DNA of 64,000 bases from NCBI RefSeq assembly GCF_963662755.1, contig NZ_OY759725.1:1563781-1627780 (forward strand). The letters are read 5' to 3'. Under the pieces are notes generated by a model that saw nothing but the letters and a program-made list of their open reading frames with translations, was not told where the DNA came from and did not search any database. Of the stretch, positions 23,498-32,737 are shown piece after piece. The translations under genes were made by a program, and so were the position numbers. The stretch comes from an uncultured Sulfurimonas sp. Lineage in GTDB: Bacteria; Campylobacterota; Campylobacteria; Campylobacterales; Sulfurimonadaceae. Position 1 is the stretch's first letter. Each line of letters begins with the position of its first letter.

Positions 23498-24670
23498 TAT
23501 AAAGATATGCAAAGCTAGCCATTTTATCTCGAAGTTTACTAGAGTTGTTTGATTTGCTCCAAGTGATATAAAACTCTCTAAAACTCCATCTAAAAAACTC
23601 CCCGCACCTACTAGATGCAACAATATACTCAATGGATAAAAAATACTAAAAAGTGAAGTCCAAAGGATGCTTAGAGGATGATAGATGCTAAAGTTTGAAA
23701 ATATAGCCAAAGAAAAAGGTAGCATCAAGATATAAACCCAAAATGGAATAATAATAAATTGCCAAATTTTTGAGAGATGCTTAAAGTGAATCATAAATAA
23801 AAAGATGTAAAAAACTCCAGATATAGAGAGCCAAAAGCCAAGTGAAAAGAGTAGTTTTGGATATATAGCTAAAAGCAAAATAGTAGTTAGTAAAAGTGTC
23901 TGCATTGAAACTATTTTTATACCTCTGTCATAAAGTATAAAACCAATAATGAGCATAGCAAAGGCACGGAGTAAAGATGGCGGTGAGTCTAAAAAGTTAA
24001 GATACAAAAGTAAAGAAAAAGCTACTATTAAAAAAATATCTGATTTTGAGTTTCTGTATGGAAAATATCTATCTTGAAAAAAGTTATAAATAGGTTTTAA
24101 AATAAAAAATAAAATAGCACTAAGAACACCTAAATGAAAACCGCTAATAGCCAATAGATGCGAGACTCCAAGCGTTGAAAATAAAGTTTGTAAATCTCTG
24201 TTTAGGGGAGTGGCACTAAAGAGAGCTTGGTAAATATTTGATATATTTTCATTTTTGTGCTCAGATGCTATAAATGAATTTAGTTCTTGTTTGAGAGTTT
24301 GAGTTTCTTTTATATTTTTTACTTTTGAGTAAGCATAAAAACTTGTCAAATACTCATAAAAAGTAATTTTTTTTGCAAAAATTTCAAGAGTTAATTTTTT
24401 GCCAATGGTATCTTGAAAACTCTTTCTAGCTCCTGTATAAAAGCTAAGACCATTATCTGTTTTTAGTTTTAAAACTTGATATGTTTTTTTATTTTTTGTT
24501 TTTGTGTATTGTTTTAAAACTCTTGCATCTACGATATAAGAATCAAAACGAGTTAATTTTTTGTACTCTTGAAAGTCTATAAGTAGAGAATAACAGAGTA
24601 TTAAAAGAGATAGAAGTAAAAAGGAGAGGAACTCTTTTTTATTAAAAAGCTCAACTCTCTGTAGTGCCAT
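23405..24670 (-). CDS. comEC: ComEC/Rec2 family DNA-uptake channel protein, short form
   Basis: Inner-membrane channel of the natural transformation machinery, 421 residues. The N-terminal OB-like region is followed by the competence domain with FSTLGVSHLLAISGFHLGVL and FLDSPPSLLRAFAMLIIG. The C-terminal metallo-beta-lactamase domain of longer ComEC proteins is absent, as in other epsilonproteobacteria. It starts at the base after the dnaB stop, so it belongs to the ispG-dnaB-comEC operon, an order matching H. pylori. Its C-terminus overlaps yihY. The organism may be naturally transformable. Confidence 0.9.
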   Translation of the reverse strand: MALQRVELFNKKEFLSFLLLSLLILCYSLLIDFQEYKKLTRFDSYIVDARVLKQYTKTKNKKTYQVLKLKTDNGLSFYTGARKSFQDTIGKKLTLEIFAKKITFYEYLTSFYAYSKVKNIKETQTLKQELNSFIASEHKNENISNIYQALFSATPLNRDLQTLFSTLGVSHLLAISGFHLGVLSAILFFILKPIYNFFQDRYFPYRNSKSDIFLIVAFSLLLYLNFLDSPPSLLRAFAMLIIGFILYDRGIKIVSMQTLLLTTILLLAIYPKLLFSLGFWLSISGVFYIFLFMIHFKHLSKIWQFIIIPFWVYILMLPFSLAIFSNFSIYHPLSILWTSLFSIFYPLSILLHLVGAGSFLDGVLESFISLGANQTTLVNFEIKWLALHIFISLLSIYKRSFIWFLLTLNIFFFIYAINHVT

Positions 24671-26116
24671 TTACAAAGTCGGCATCGCTATAGAAGTATC
24701 GCCTAGGTCAATATTTGCAGACTTTGTGTCTATATGCTCGTAAGTTGTCTCAATGGCTTTTGGTTGAGCATCTACAAATCTTGTAAGCTTTTTTTGAAAA
24801 ACAAGTTTAACATGACCTGTTGGACCATTTCTCTGTTTTCCTATGATAATTTCAGCATCTTCTTCTTCTTTTTCAATATATTGAGATGTGAACTCTTTAC
24901 CCTCGGCTTTTGCAGCTTTTTCACGCTCTTTTTCTTCTTTGTAAAGATAGACATCATCACGATAAACAAACAAAATAATGTCTGCATCTTGCTCAATTGA
25001 ACCAGACTCACGAATATCACTTAGCATTGGACGTTTATCATTTCTTGATTCTAATCCACGGTTAAGTTGAGAGAGTGCTACTACGGGCATATTTAACTCA
25101 CGAGCTAGCATCTTAAGTCCACGAGAGATTTCAGATACTTGCAAGTGTCTATCTTGGTTTCCAATACCTTGCATAATTTGAAGATAATCAATCACGGCTA
25201 TCTCTATTTCAGGGTGTTGATTTTTGAGTTTTCTAAGTTTTGAGCGAAGTTGGTTTATGTTTATACTACCTTGATCATCAACAAAAAGCTTGGCTGAGTT
25301 CATTTTATCAATAGCTCCATAGAGTGAACTCCACTGATTGTCGCTCATCTCACCTACGCGAAGCTTTTGAAGAGGTATAGAAGTTTGAATACTTAAAAGT
25401 CTTAACATTAACTGCTCAGCTGGCATCTCAAGCGAGAAAAAGGCGACACCTTTGCCTTGCATTATAAGAGAGTTTACCGTATTTAAAATAAAACTTGTTT
25501 TCCCCATAGCAGGTCTTGCAGCGACTATAACAAGGTCGCCTTTACCAAAACCAGTAGTCATTTTGTTTAACTCATGAAAGCCAGTATCGACTCCTACAAG
25601 GACACTGTTTCCACGAGCTTTCATCTCTTTGATATACTCCATCGTGTCAAAAGTCATTTTTGGAGAGTCTTTAAAGTCACTTGTTTGATTGTCTTGAGTT
25701 ATTTCATATAGTTTTTTCTCTACTATATCTACAACTTCAGCGGATGGAAGTTCCTCTTCAACTGTAACTCTTTTTATTTCAGTTGTAAGAGTTAAGAGAT
25801 GACGCTTTAAAGATTTATCTTTTATCTCATCAACATAAGCTTTTGTGTTTGAGATGGGGTTAGCTGATAAAATCTCTATCATAACCTGTTCATCAAACTT
25901 CTTTATCTTAATAAGTTCTTTTTTTATAAATTCTTCATCTATAGGTTGGTCTTTTTGAAGAAGTGTCATCATTGCTAAAAAAATATCTTGATGAGCAGGA
26001 AGATAAAAATCCTCTTTTTTTAAAGCTGTACTTAACTCATCAAACTGCTGAGGTTCAAAGACTATAGAACTTAAAATAGAACGTTCAAAAGCTAGATTGT
26101 AAAGATTGTCCTGCAC
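24671..26116 (-). CDS. dnaB: Replicative DNA helicase DnaB
   Basis: Hexameric replicative helicase, 481 residues. The N-terminal DnaB domain is followed by the RecA-like domain with Walker A VAARPAMGKTSF, Walker B AVIDYLQIM, and RGLESRNDKRPMLSDIRESG near the C-terminal motifs. The start is GTG, overlapping the ispG stop by one base (TAGTG); no in-frame ATG is available. No intein is present. It sits between ispG and comEC in one operon. Confidence 0.97.
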   Translation of the reverse strand: MQDNLYNLAFERSILSSIVFEPQQFDELSTALKKEDFYLPAHQDIFLAMMTLLQKDQPIDEEFIKKELIKIKKFDEQVMIEILSANPISNTKAYVDEIKDKSLKRHLLTLTTEIKRVTVEEELPSAEVVDIVEKKLYEITQDNQTSDFKDSPKMTFDTMEYIKEMKARGNSVLVGVDTGFHELNKMTTGFGKGDLVIVAARPAMGKTSFILNTVNSLIMQGKGVAFFSLEMPAEQLMLRLLSIQTSIPLQKLRVGEMSDNQWSSLYGAIDKMNSAKLFVDDQGSININQLRSKLRKLKNQHPEIEIAVIDYLQIMQGIGNQDRHLQVSEISRGLKMLARELNMPVVALSQLNRGLESRNDKRPMLSDIRESGSIEQDADIILFVYRDDVYLYKEEKEREKAAKAEGKEFTSQYIEKEEEDAEIIIGKQRNGPTGHVKLVFQKKLTRFVDAQPKAIETTYEHIDTKSANIDLGDTSIAMPTL

Positions 26117-27174
26117 TATGACCCCTCTGCCATTTTCTCAACTTCACTTACAAACCTATCGACAAGTTCATTTTCATCAAGGTTTGCAACTACTTCGCCT
26201 TTTACCATGATGAGACCTTTTCCTTTTCCATAAGCTATGGCTACATCAGCGTGAGCTGCTTCGCCTATTGCATTTACCACGCATCCCATGACTGAGACAT
26301 TTAGAGGTGCTTTTATATGAGCTGTTCTTTTTTCTATCTCTGCAACTGCGGAGACTAAGTCAGCTTCGATGCGTCCACAAGTTGGGCATGAGATGATATT
26401 TAGTCCATCTGGCATCGCCCCACTGTCTTTAAGGATTGCACGAGCGACATTTATCTCTTCTTCAAGCTCTCCTGTGATAGATACTCGCATAGTATCGCCA
26501 ATGCCATCAAGTAAAAGTGAGCCAAGTCCGATGGAGCTTTTAACAGTCGCGTGAAAAAGAGTTCCAGCCTCAGTAACTCCAAGATGAAAAGGATAGTTGT
26601 TTTTTGGACGTAACATTCTGTATGCATCTACAGTTCTACCAACATCACTTGCTTTTAGAGAAATTTTTATATCATCAAAACCTAAATCTTCTAAGTATTT
26701 GATGTTGTACTCAGCAGATGCTACCATTCCCTTGGCAGTTTGACCGTGCTTATTTAAAAACTCTTTTTCTAGTGAACCTGCATTTACACCGATGCGTATT
26801 GGAATGTTGCGAGCTTTACAGGCTTTTACAACCTCTGCAACTTTCTCTTTTGAGCCAATATTTCCAGGATTTATACGGATACAATCCACTACTTCAGCAG
26901 CCACAAGTGCTAGTTTATGGTTAAAGTGTATATCTGCAATAAGAGGGAGTTCTATCTGCTCTTTTATAGCTTTTAATGCTAGTGCATCTTCCATATCTGG
27001 AACTGCACAACGAACAATATCACAACCTGCAAAATGAAGCCTTTTAATCTGCTCAACCGTAGATGCAACATCTGAAGTTTTTGAATAAGTCATGGATTGT
27101 GTAGATATAGGTGCATCACCACCAACTGCAACATTGCCTACAAAAATTTGTTTAGTTTTTACTCTATTTATCAT
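26116..27174 (-). CDS. ispG: 4-hydroxy-3-methylbut-2-enyl diphosphate synthase
   Basis: Iron-sulfur enzyme IspG (GcpE) of the MEP isoprenoid pathway, converting MEcPP to HMBPP; 352 residues, the usual short bacterial form. The cluster cysteines are in [15 protein letters not shown] and [14 protein letters not shown], and the N-terminal TIM barrel begins with [19 protein letters not shown]. It is first gene of the ispG-dnaB-comEC operon, with a TATAAT upstream at 27206-27211. Confidence 0.97.
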   Translation of the reverse strand: MINRVKTKQIFVGNVAVGGDAPISTQSMTYSKTSDVASTVEQIKRLHFAGCDIVRCAVPDMEDALALKAIKEQIELPLIADIHFNHKLALVAAEVVDCIRINPGNIGSKEKVAEVVKACKARNIPIRIGVNAGSLEKEFLNKHGQTAKGMVASAEYNIKYLEDLGFDDIKISLKASDVGRTVDAYRMLRPKNNYPFHLGVTEAGTLFHATVKSSIGLGSLLLDGIGDTMRVSITGELEEEINVARAILKDSGAMPDGLNIISCPTCGRIEADLVSAVAEIEKRTAHIKAPLNVSVMGCVVNAIGEAAHADVAIAYGKGKGLIMVKGEVVANLDENELVDRFVSEVEKMAEGS

Positions 27175-27205
27175 AAATAGATTTTAGCCACTTTGGTATA
27201 AAAAC

Positions 27206-27211
27206 ATTATA
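27206..27211 (-). promoter_or_regulatory. -10 box for ispG-dnaB-comEC
   Basis: TATAAT on the minus strand, about 32 bases before the ispG ATG, in the context TTTATAATGTT. Confidence 0.5.
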
Positions 27212-27226
27212 AAGAAGCTTAGGAGT

Positions 27227-27251
27227 CCTTGCATCTATGAGAGATGCAAGG
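27227..27251 (-). terminator. Hairpin between the TonB receptor and ispG
   Basis: Perfect 10-bp stem CCTTGCATCT/AGATGCAAGG around a 5-base loop. It follows the receptor gene on the minus strand and precedes the ispG promoter. There is no strong T-run. Both arms contain the over-represented AGATGC hexamer. Confidence 0.6.
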
Positions 27252-27256
27252 TAGGA

Positions 27257-27290
27257 AGAATTAGAATTTTAGAATTTAGAATTTAGAATT
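27257..27290 (-). repeat. Heptamer tandem repeat at the receptor stop codon
   Basis: On the minus strand AAATTCT is repeated about four to five times (with one 8-base variant). The first copy encodes the final Phe and supplies the TAA stop of the TonB receptor. A slippage event would not alter the preceding codons but would alter the 3' untranslated region. Confidence 0.65.
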
Positions 27291-29271
27291 TGAAAGTTAG
27301 GTTTGTATAGACATATCTACCTGGTTCATTAAGAAGCATGATGTCAGTTGTGTCACCTGTTAATAGAGTTAAATCTGCATAAGTGTTACTTTGTGCATAA
27401 GCTTCATCAAGTAAGTTGTTTACTCCTAGAGTAAAGTCAAAGTTTTTGTTCACTGCGTGTTTTACTTTTAGATTAAGAACAGTCCAAGCATTCAACTCTT
27501 GTTCACCATTGTCTTTGTCATAATCACTCCATCTATCAGAAGCTTGAATTTCTATAGAAGCTATACTTGCTTTTTGATACTCATAGTTTAGTGCCACATT
27601 TCCTCTAAGTGGCGCCATATCAGCTAAATCTTTGTCAGTTTGTCCAACTAAAGCTTTATCTTTTTCACCTTTTTTATATGAAGCGCCCATATCTACTGTG
27701 ATATCATCAGTTGCATAAACAGAAGCACTAAGTTCAGCACCATAAACTGTAGCATCTATGTTTTTAAAGTTGTTATTTGTAACATTTTTTTGGTAGTAGA
27801 TATAATCACTAAGCATTGAGTAAAAACCTTTGATTTTTAACTTAAACGCATTGTTGTCAGTCTCATAACCTAAGTCAATCTCTCTATTTGTAGTTTGGTC
27901 TAGGTTTGGTGTACCTACAAGATTGCCCCCTGAACCAAGAAAGTAAAGTTCTCTTGCATCTGGAATACGAGAAGCTTGACCTGCACCCAAGAAGATTTTA
28001 TTTTCTTTGTTAAAATTATATGAAGTCATTAAGTTCGCACCAACAGATGTGTAGTCATTTGAATCTAATGTAGCGTGTGTAACTTTACTTGCATCATATC
28101 TACCACCAAGACTAAAACCAAAATCACCATATTTTTTGTCTAGTTTCATAAAGATAGCACTATTTCTTGTCTCAGAATCATCTAAACTCTTTCTTCCACC
28201 CGGAACGAAAGGAGCACCATTTTTATAGTAGTCACCATCCCATGTTCTTTTGCTTCCATCAAGACCAACTAAAAGTTTAAAACTATTGATATCAAAATTA
28301 TTTTTTAGTTTTACACCTTGCATAGTTGTTTGAAGATGATTTGTAACTATTGGTGCTGCAAAAGATGCCATTCTGTTTGATGTGCTCATTGGATGGTCAA
28401 CATCAGAGTAGTAGTATTGTAGATTTACATTTTTGTAAATATCACTGATGTTTTTAATGTCATAAGCTACGCTATAGATATTTGAAATATCATAATCAGC
28501 ATCCATCTTCGAACTTGGGTAAAATACATCTTGAGAGTTATTTTTTGTATAGCTTAGTTGAAGCTCTTGATTGTCAGTAACATCTACAAACATTTTAGCC
28601 ATGATAGAGTCTTTTTTGTATGCTTTCATATCTTGATAATCTGTCTGAAGTTTCATACCATTAACGTTAGTGTTTTTTGCCACATAGTTATCTATTTGCT
28701 CAGATAAAGTGTCACCATTTCCATCTCTGTACTGGTCACTTGACTCACTACTTCCTGTTACTAAAACACGAACAGTATCATTACCACCACTTACAGTCGC
28801 ACCAACTTTTGTATAGTTAAAGCTTCCATAACCAAAGTCAACTGAGCCATGAAGGTCTTTTGTAGGTTTTTTAGTTTTGATTTTTACACCACCACTAAGT
28901 GTTCCCATGCTTTCAACATCATAAGGACCATCGATAATTTCTATTTCATCAATTTGACTTGTAATTATGTGAGAGATTGGAGGATCCATTCTATTTACAC
29001 AAGCTCCACAAACTTTAGTTCCATCAACATCAACAGAGATATTATCTCTTTTTTGTCCACGGATATATACATCATTTGCTATGCCGCTACGACGATTCAT
29101 ATCTATACTTGGAACGCTTTTGCTTAGTGCTTCAGCTAAATCAGCAGATACTTGAGCATTTTGGCTAACTTCTTTTATAACAGTTGACTCTACATTGATT
29201 GTAGATAGTTCTACTTCACTTGCAAGAAGTGAAGATATAGCTATCATAGATAGAGGAATTATTTTCTTCAT
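27283..29271 (-). CDS. TonB-dependent outer membrane receptor, probable copper receptor (OprC/NosA-like)
   Basis: Outer-membrane beta-barrel of 662 residues, from MKKIIPLSMIAISSLLAS (signal peptide); a TTA-rich 10-codon extension upstream is rejected. The plug domain occupies about residues 25-135 and the barrel ends in the typical aromatic residue (YTNLTFKF). In the plug, CGACVNRMDPP gives Cys91-x-x-x-Met95; in the barrel, DVDHPMST gives His293-x-Met295. This CxxxM plus HxM pair matches the copper site reported for Pseudomonas OprC, whose homologue NosA supports nitrous oxide reductase. Copper import is therefore the best guess. No TonB box or regulator is evident next to it. Confidence 0.8.
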   Translation of the reverse strand: MKKIIPLSMIAISSLLASEVELSTINVESTVIKEVSQNAQVSADLAEALSKSVPSIDMNRRSGIANDVYIRGQKRDNISVDVDGTKVCGACVNRMDPPISHIITSQIDEIEIIDGPYDVESMGTLSGGVKIKTKKPTKDLHGSVDFGYGSFNYTKVGATVSGGNDTVRVLVTGSSESSDQYRDGNGDTLSEQIDNYVAKNTNVNGMKLQTDYQDMKAYKKDSIMAKMFVDVTDNQELQLSYTKNNSQDVFYPSSKMDADYDISNIYSVAYDIKNISDIYKNVNLQYYYSDVDHPMSTSNRMASFAAPIVTNHLQTTMQGVKLKNNFDINSFKLLVGLDGSKRTWDGDYYKNGAPFVPGGRKSLDDSETRNSAIFMKLDKKYGDFGFSLGGRYDASKVTHATLDSNDYTSVGANLMTSYNFNKENKIFLGAGQASRIPDARELYFLGSGGNLVGTPNLDQTTNREIDLGYETDNNAFKLKIKGFYSMLSDYIYYQKNVTNNNFKNIDATVYGAELSASVYATDDITVDMGASYKKGEKDKALVGQTDKDLADMAPLRGNVALNYEYQKASIASIEIQASDRWSDYDKDNGEQELNAWTVLNLKVKHAVNKNFDFTLGVNNLLDEAYAQSNTYADLTLLTGDTTDIMLLNEPGRYVYTNLTFKF

Positions 29272-29364
29272 ATAACTTACCTTAAATATTAAAATTAACA
29301 AATGATATAAAAGTAGTGTTAAAAGAGTGTTAATTTATTTGCAAAATATTGTTAAAATTAGGCT

Positions 29365-29520
29365 ATGAGTAAAATAGAAAAAATAAAAAAAGTAGTTTTA
29401 ATAGCATTGGGGTTTGCTTTAGCAACTTATTTGATAATGAGTGGTATGGCTATACTAGACTTGGAGGAGTCAGTTGAGACTAACTCCACAAGCAAAGTTC
29501 ATGGTGACACAGTGAAGTGA
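29365..29520 (+). CDS. Possible small single-helix membrane protein (51 residues)
   Basis: An ATG-initiated frame of 51 codons: basic N-terminus MSKIEKIKK, a hydrophobic helix (VVLIALGFALATYLIMSG) and an acidic tail. The N-in topology fits the positive-inside rule. The end overlaps the C-terminus of agmatine deiminase on the other strand by 51 bases. The RBS is weak (TTAGG close to the ATG). No family is recognised; it could be a chance frame, but the composition is that of a real membrane peptide. Confidence 0.4.
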   Translation: MSKIEKIKKVVLIALGFALATYLIMSGMAILDLEESVETNSTSKVHGDTVK

Positions 29521-30465
29521 GCCGTGTTGCTTTATGAGTGTTGAGCAATCAACACCAACAACTTCTCTATCTTTAAAAGTCTCTCTAAAAATATTTAGCG
29601 CTTCTTTGTCTTGTTTAACCTCATAAGTCGGAACTATAACAGCACCATTTACAAAAAGAAAATTTGCATAAGTAGCAGGAAGTCTCTCCTCTTCAAAAAA
29701 GATAGCATCTGTCATTGGCAGGGCTATTAGTCTGTAATCTTGCTCAGATGCTACTCTTTGGAGTTCTTCTTCCATAAGTTTTAACTCTTTGTAATGTTCA
29801 TCATTTTTATCTTCGCATTTAACATACATAATGGTTTTCTCATCTACAAAACGAGCTAAAGTATCTATGTGAGAGTCAGTGTCATCTCCTGCTAAATAAC
29901 CATGTTCAAGATATAAAATCTTAGATGCTCCAAAAAAATTATTTAGTTTTTGTGTGATTTGAAGTGCATCTAAATTTGGATTTCTGTTTTTATTTAACAT
30001 ACAAGCTGAGGTTGTGAGTATTGCATCTACTCCATTACTCTCAACAGCTCCACCTTCTAAAACAAAGTCTAAAGAGTCTAGTTTTGCACTATAAATTTTT
30101 GAGATACTTTTACTCATAAGATTATCTTTAGTAGCTTCAAATTTTCCTCCCCAAGCATTAAAAGTAAAATCAAGAAGTTTAATTTCATCTGCATCTTCAA
30201 CACAAAGCACGGAACAGTCTCTAGCCCAAGTGTCGTTAGTCTCATACTCTACAAAAAAAAGATTTTTATCTTCTTTGAAGTGTTGTTTTACTTTTTCAAT
30301 ACTCTCACAAACTACCAAGCATTTTTGATGCTTTATGATTGCATTTATGATGTTTACAAAACACTCTTGAGCTTCTTCTAAATAATCTACCCAATCGCTA
30401 TTTTTATGTGGAAATATTATTTGTGTAAAACTTTGTTCTTTAAACTCAGCTATTAACCTTTTCAT
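29470..30465 (-). CDS. aguA: Agmatine deiminase / peptidyl-arginine deiminase family protein
   Basis: Guanidine-modifying enzyme of the PAD_porph family, 331 residues. It probably converts agmatine to N-carbamoylputrescine and ammonia in polyamine synthesis. Active-site segments are NDTWARDCSVL, GDDTDSHIDTLARF and the nucleophile region QHGSLHCVTMNFA near the C-terminus. RBS AAAGGA lies upstream of the ATG at 30465 and overlaps the start of the divergent alr gene. No carbamoylputrescine amidohydrolase gene is adjacent. Confidence 0.88.
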   Translation of the reverse strand: MKRLIAEFKEQSFTQIIFPHKNSDWVDYLEEAQECFVNIINAIIKHQKCLVVCESIEKVKQHFKEDKNLFFVEYETNDTWARDCSVLCVEDADEIKLLDFTFNAWGGKFEATKDNLMSKSISKIYSAKLDSLDFVLEGGAVESNGVDAILTTSACMLNKNRNPNLDALQITQKLNNFFGASKILYLEHGYLAGDDTDSHIDTLARFVDEKTIMYVKCEDKNDEHYKELKLMEEELQRVASEQDYRLIALPMTDAIFFEEERLPATYANFLFVNGAVIVPTYEVKQDKEALNIFRETFKDREVVGVDCSTLIKQHGSLHCVTMNFACGVSLN

Positions 30466-30469
30466 AGTG

Positions 30470-30475
30470 TATAAT
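30470..30475 (+). promoter_or_regulatory. -10 box placing the alr transcript start at its ATG
   Basis: TATAAT followed by exactly six bases and then ATG (30482). With the usual spacing, transcription would begin at or next to the A of the start codon, giving a leaderless mRNA. There is no Shine-Dalgarno sequence in the six bases. Confidence 0.5.
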
Positions 30476-30481
30476 TCCTTT

Positions 30482-31483
30482 ATGGCTTACATAATTTTAA
30501 ATAAAAATAATTTTTTTAACAATCTTGACATTATCGCATCTAGAACCAAAAGCAAAGATAAAGTTGCAATCGTTTTAAAAGACAATGCTTATGGGCATGG
30601 ACTTAAAGAGATGGCAGCTCTTTCATGTGAATATGGTTTAAAAAAAGCAGTTGTAAGAACTCAAGAAGATGCAAAAACTGTAGAAGATTTTTTTGAGTAT
30701 ATTTTAGTGTTAGGCGAAATTCCAAAAACTCCAAGCAAAAAAATAAGATATACAATAAACGATATCTCAAGTATAGATAAATTTCCAGAAAATACTTTAG
30801 TTGAGTTAAAAGTAGATACTGGGATGCACAGAAATGGCATATTGATGAGTGAACTAGAGAGTTCATTTGCAAAAATTAAAGATGCTAGACTTGTCTTGGA
30901 GGGTGTTTTTACTCATCATAGATCTGCTGATGAGCTGACAAGTGAGTGGTTTTGGCAAAATGAAAACTTTAAAAAAGTAAAAAAAGAAGCCAAATCTTTA
31001 GCTCAAAAATTTGGTTTTGCTACACCTAAATTTCATTCGGCAAACTCAGCATCTCTTTTTAGAAGTGAAAACTTTGATGAAGATATGACAAGAGTTGGTA
31101 TTGCATCTTATGGTTGTTTGGAGGGAGATTTTTCTCTTTTGCCTGTTCTTAGTTTATATGCCGATAAACTCTCATCAAGAGAGCTTAAAAAAGCTCAAAG
31201 AGTTGGTTATGGCGGAACTTTTGAAGCTGAAGAAGATTGTATAGTTTCAAACTACAACTTTGGTTATGGAGATGGTTTTTTACGAAATGCATCAAATAAG
31301 TTTATAACTCCAAGAGGCGCGAAACAAGTTGGAAGAATCTCTATGGATAATAGCTCATTTGTAAGTAACGAAGAAAAACTTTTAATATTTGACAATGCTC
31401 AAGATGCTGCAAAACATTTTGATACTATAAGTTATGAAGTTTTAACATCTTTAAAGAGTTATATAAAAAGAGAGATAGTTTAA
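30482..31483 (+). CDS. alr: Alanine racemase
   Basis: PLP enzyme producing D-alanine for peptidoglycan; 333 residues, short like other epsilonproteobacterial Alr. The PLP lysine is in AIVLKDNAYGHGLKEM, and GRISMDNSSFV and DTISYEVLTSL are the conserved C-terminal segments that complete the dimer active site. The start is the ATG at 30482; an upstream GTG at 30467 lies before the predicted transcription start. A hairpin with a T-tract spans the stop codon. Confidence 0.93.
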   Translation: MAYIILNKNNFFNNLDIIASRTKSKDKVAIVLKDNAYGHGLKEMAALSCEYGLKKAVVRTQEDAKTVEDFFEYILVLGEIPKTPSKKIRYTINDISSIDKFPENTLVELKVDTGMHRNGILMSELESSFAKIKDARLVLEGVFTHHRSADELTSEWFWQNENFKKVKKEAKSLAQKFGFATPKFHSANSASLFRSENFDEDMTRVGIASYGCLEGDFSLLPVLSLYADKLSSRELKKAQRVGYGGTFEAEEDCIVSNYNFGYGDGFLRNASNKFITPRGAKQVGRISMDNSSFVSNEEKLLIFDNAQDAAKHFDTISYEVLTSLKSYIKREIV

Positions 31484-31496
31484 AGCTCTCTTTTTA
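31466..31496 (+). terminator. Terminator of alr
   Basis: Stem AAAAAGAGAG (31466-31475) pairs with CTCTCTTTTT (31487-31496) around an 11-base loop that contains the alr stop codon. The A/T-rich outer stem supplies T-tracts for both strands, so it may also terminate transcription coming from the convergent operon. Confidence 0.65.
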
Positions 31497-31886
31497 AGAG
31501 TTTATTTTTATAATAGCGTTAGAAAAAACAACTCCATCAACACCTAAAATAGCTAACTCTTCTATCTCTTGCTCTTCACTTGTATGAATAAGAATTTTTG
31601 CATCAAAAAGATAGTTATTTGCTATATTTTGAGCTGTTTTAGCCAGTTCTTTTTCCACAACTATAAATGAAGCACCTAGAGATGCAGAGTAAATAATCTC
31701 AGTTATATTTTTTGCTCCAAGGGCTAAAACTACATTATTTGAAATTGCATGATTAATAGTTTCTAAATTTTCCTCACTAAAATCTAAATAGATAGTAGAG
31801 TTTGATGGTGTGTTTTGTATGGCATCTATGTTTGGCACATGGTAAAAACTATTACTTGGAATAAATCTATGTCCATATATATACAT
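31494..31886 (-). CDS. Conserved hypothetical protein, unknown function
   Basis: A soluble protein of 130 residues, taking the ATG at 31886 that overlaps the upstream stop as TAATG; the more upstream start would lie inside the previous gene. It begins MYIYGHRFIPSNSFYHVPNI and has alternating strand/helix segments (LALGAKNITEIIYSASLGAS; IEELAILGVDGVVFSNA) that resemble part of a TIM-barrel-like fold. No family is recognised. It is the last gene of the PAS-rsmG operon. Confidence 0.7.
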   Translation of the reverse strand: MYIYGHRFIPSNSFYHVPNIDAIQNTPSNSTIYLDFSEENLETINHAISNNVVLALGAKNITEIIYSASLGASFIVVEKELAKTAQNIANNYLFDAKILIHTSEEQEIEELAILGVDGVVFSNAIIKINS

Positions 31887-32125
31887 TATGACTTCTTTAG
31901 GCACTCTTGCGAGCAGTAGTATTTGTTGTTACTTAAAATTGAATCATCAATTTCACAGTAGATTCCACATTGAGAACACTCTACCATGTCATTGCTTTGT
32001 ACTTCTTCTTTGTTATTTTTTTGAGTTGTGTCTTTTTTATTTGTATTAATGCTTGGTTTTTTCTTTATAAACATAAAATAAACAACAGCTATAACAATAA
32101 CAATAAGTAATAATTTTAGTATCAT
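31886..32125 (-). CDS. PP0621-family small zinc-ribbon membrane protein
   Basis: A 79-residue protein with one N-terminal transmembrane helix ([20 protein letters not shown]), a polar linker and a C-terminal cysteine cluster (CSQCGIYC then YYCSQECL) that looks like a zinc-binding knuckle. This architecture matches the PP0621 family of uncharacterised proteins. Start and stop both overlap neighbours by one base, so it is translationally coupled to rsmG. Confidence 0.8.
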   Translation of the reverse strand: MILKLLLIVIVIAVVYFMFIKKKPSINTNKKDTTQKNNKEEVQSNDMVECSQCGIYCEIDDSILSNNKYYCSQECLKKS

Positions 32126-32736
32126 TAGTCCTCTCCAATAAGTAAATAGTGTCTATTTTTAATCTTTATGATTTTATGATTCATACTCTCATCAACTTCA
32201 TCATAAACTCTCTCGCCTTTGTAAAAAAGTAGTTTTGAGTTTTCATCACGAAAGTTTTTACTTAAGTTTAGTAGCATCTGAGTATCTGTAACTGCTCTTG
32301 AAGTTACTATGTCAAAAATCTCAGCATCCATTTCTTCTACTCGTTTTTTTACAACCCTAACATTATCAAGACCTAAATTAGCCTTTATAAATTGTAAAAA
32401 ACTTGCTCTTTTTGTTAGTGGCTCTACTAAAGTTACTTTTGTATCAGGAAGTGCAAGAGCTAAAATCATACCTGGAAAACCAGCACCTGTTCCAATGTCT
32501 AAAAGAGTCTTGGCTTTTGGCAAAAAACTAACAGGAAAGACTGCATCATAGATAAATTCATTTATAGAATTTTCATCTTTTGCACCAGTTAGATTGTGGA
32601 TTTTATTCCATTTAAAGAGATGCTCTTTGTATTTTTGAATATTATAAAAAAAATTATCAGGTAGTTGTATATTGTCTTTTGAGAGTGTAGCTTTTAAATC
32701 CACTAAAATATCCTTTATAAAAGGATATTTTATCAT
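32125..32736 (-). CDS. rsmG: 16S rRNA (guanine-527-N7) methyltransferase
   Basis: RsmG (GidB) methylates G527 in the 530 loop of 16S rRNA with SAM; loss causes low-level streptomycin resistance in many bacteria. It has 203 residues, a normal length. The SAM-binding motif is [18 protein letters not shown] (residues about 80-97), and [20 protein letters not shown] is the family N-terminal signature. It lies one base after the PAS protein gene and overlaps the next gene by one base. Confidence 0.95.
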   Translation of the reverse strand: MIKYPFIKDILVDLKATLSKDNIQLPDNFFYNIQKYKEHLFKWNKIHNLTGAKDENSINEFIYDAVFPVSFLPKAKTLLDIGTGAGFPGMILALALPDTKVTLVEPLTKRASFLQFIKANLGLDNVRVVKKRVEEMDAEIFDIVTSRAVTDTQMLLNLSKNFRDENSKLLFYKGERVYDEVDESMNHKIIKIKNRHYLLIGED

Positions 32737-32737
32737 A

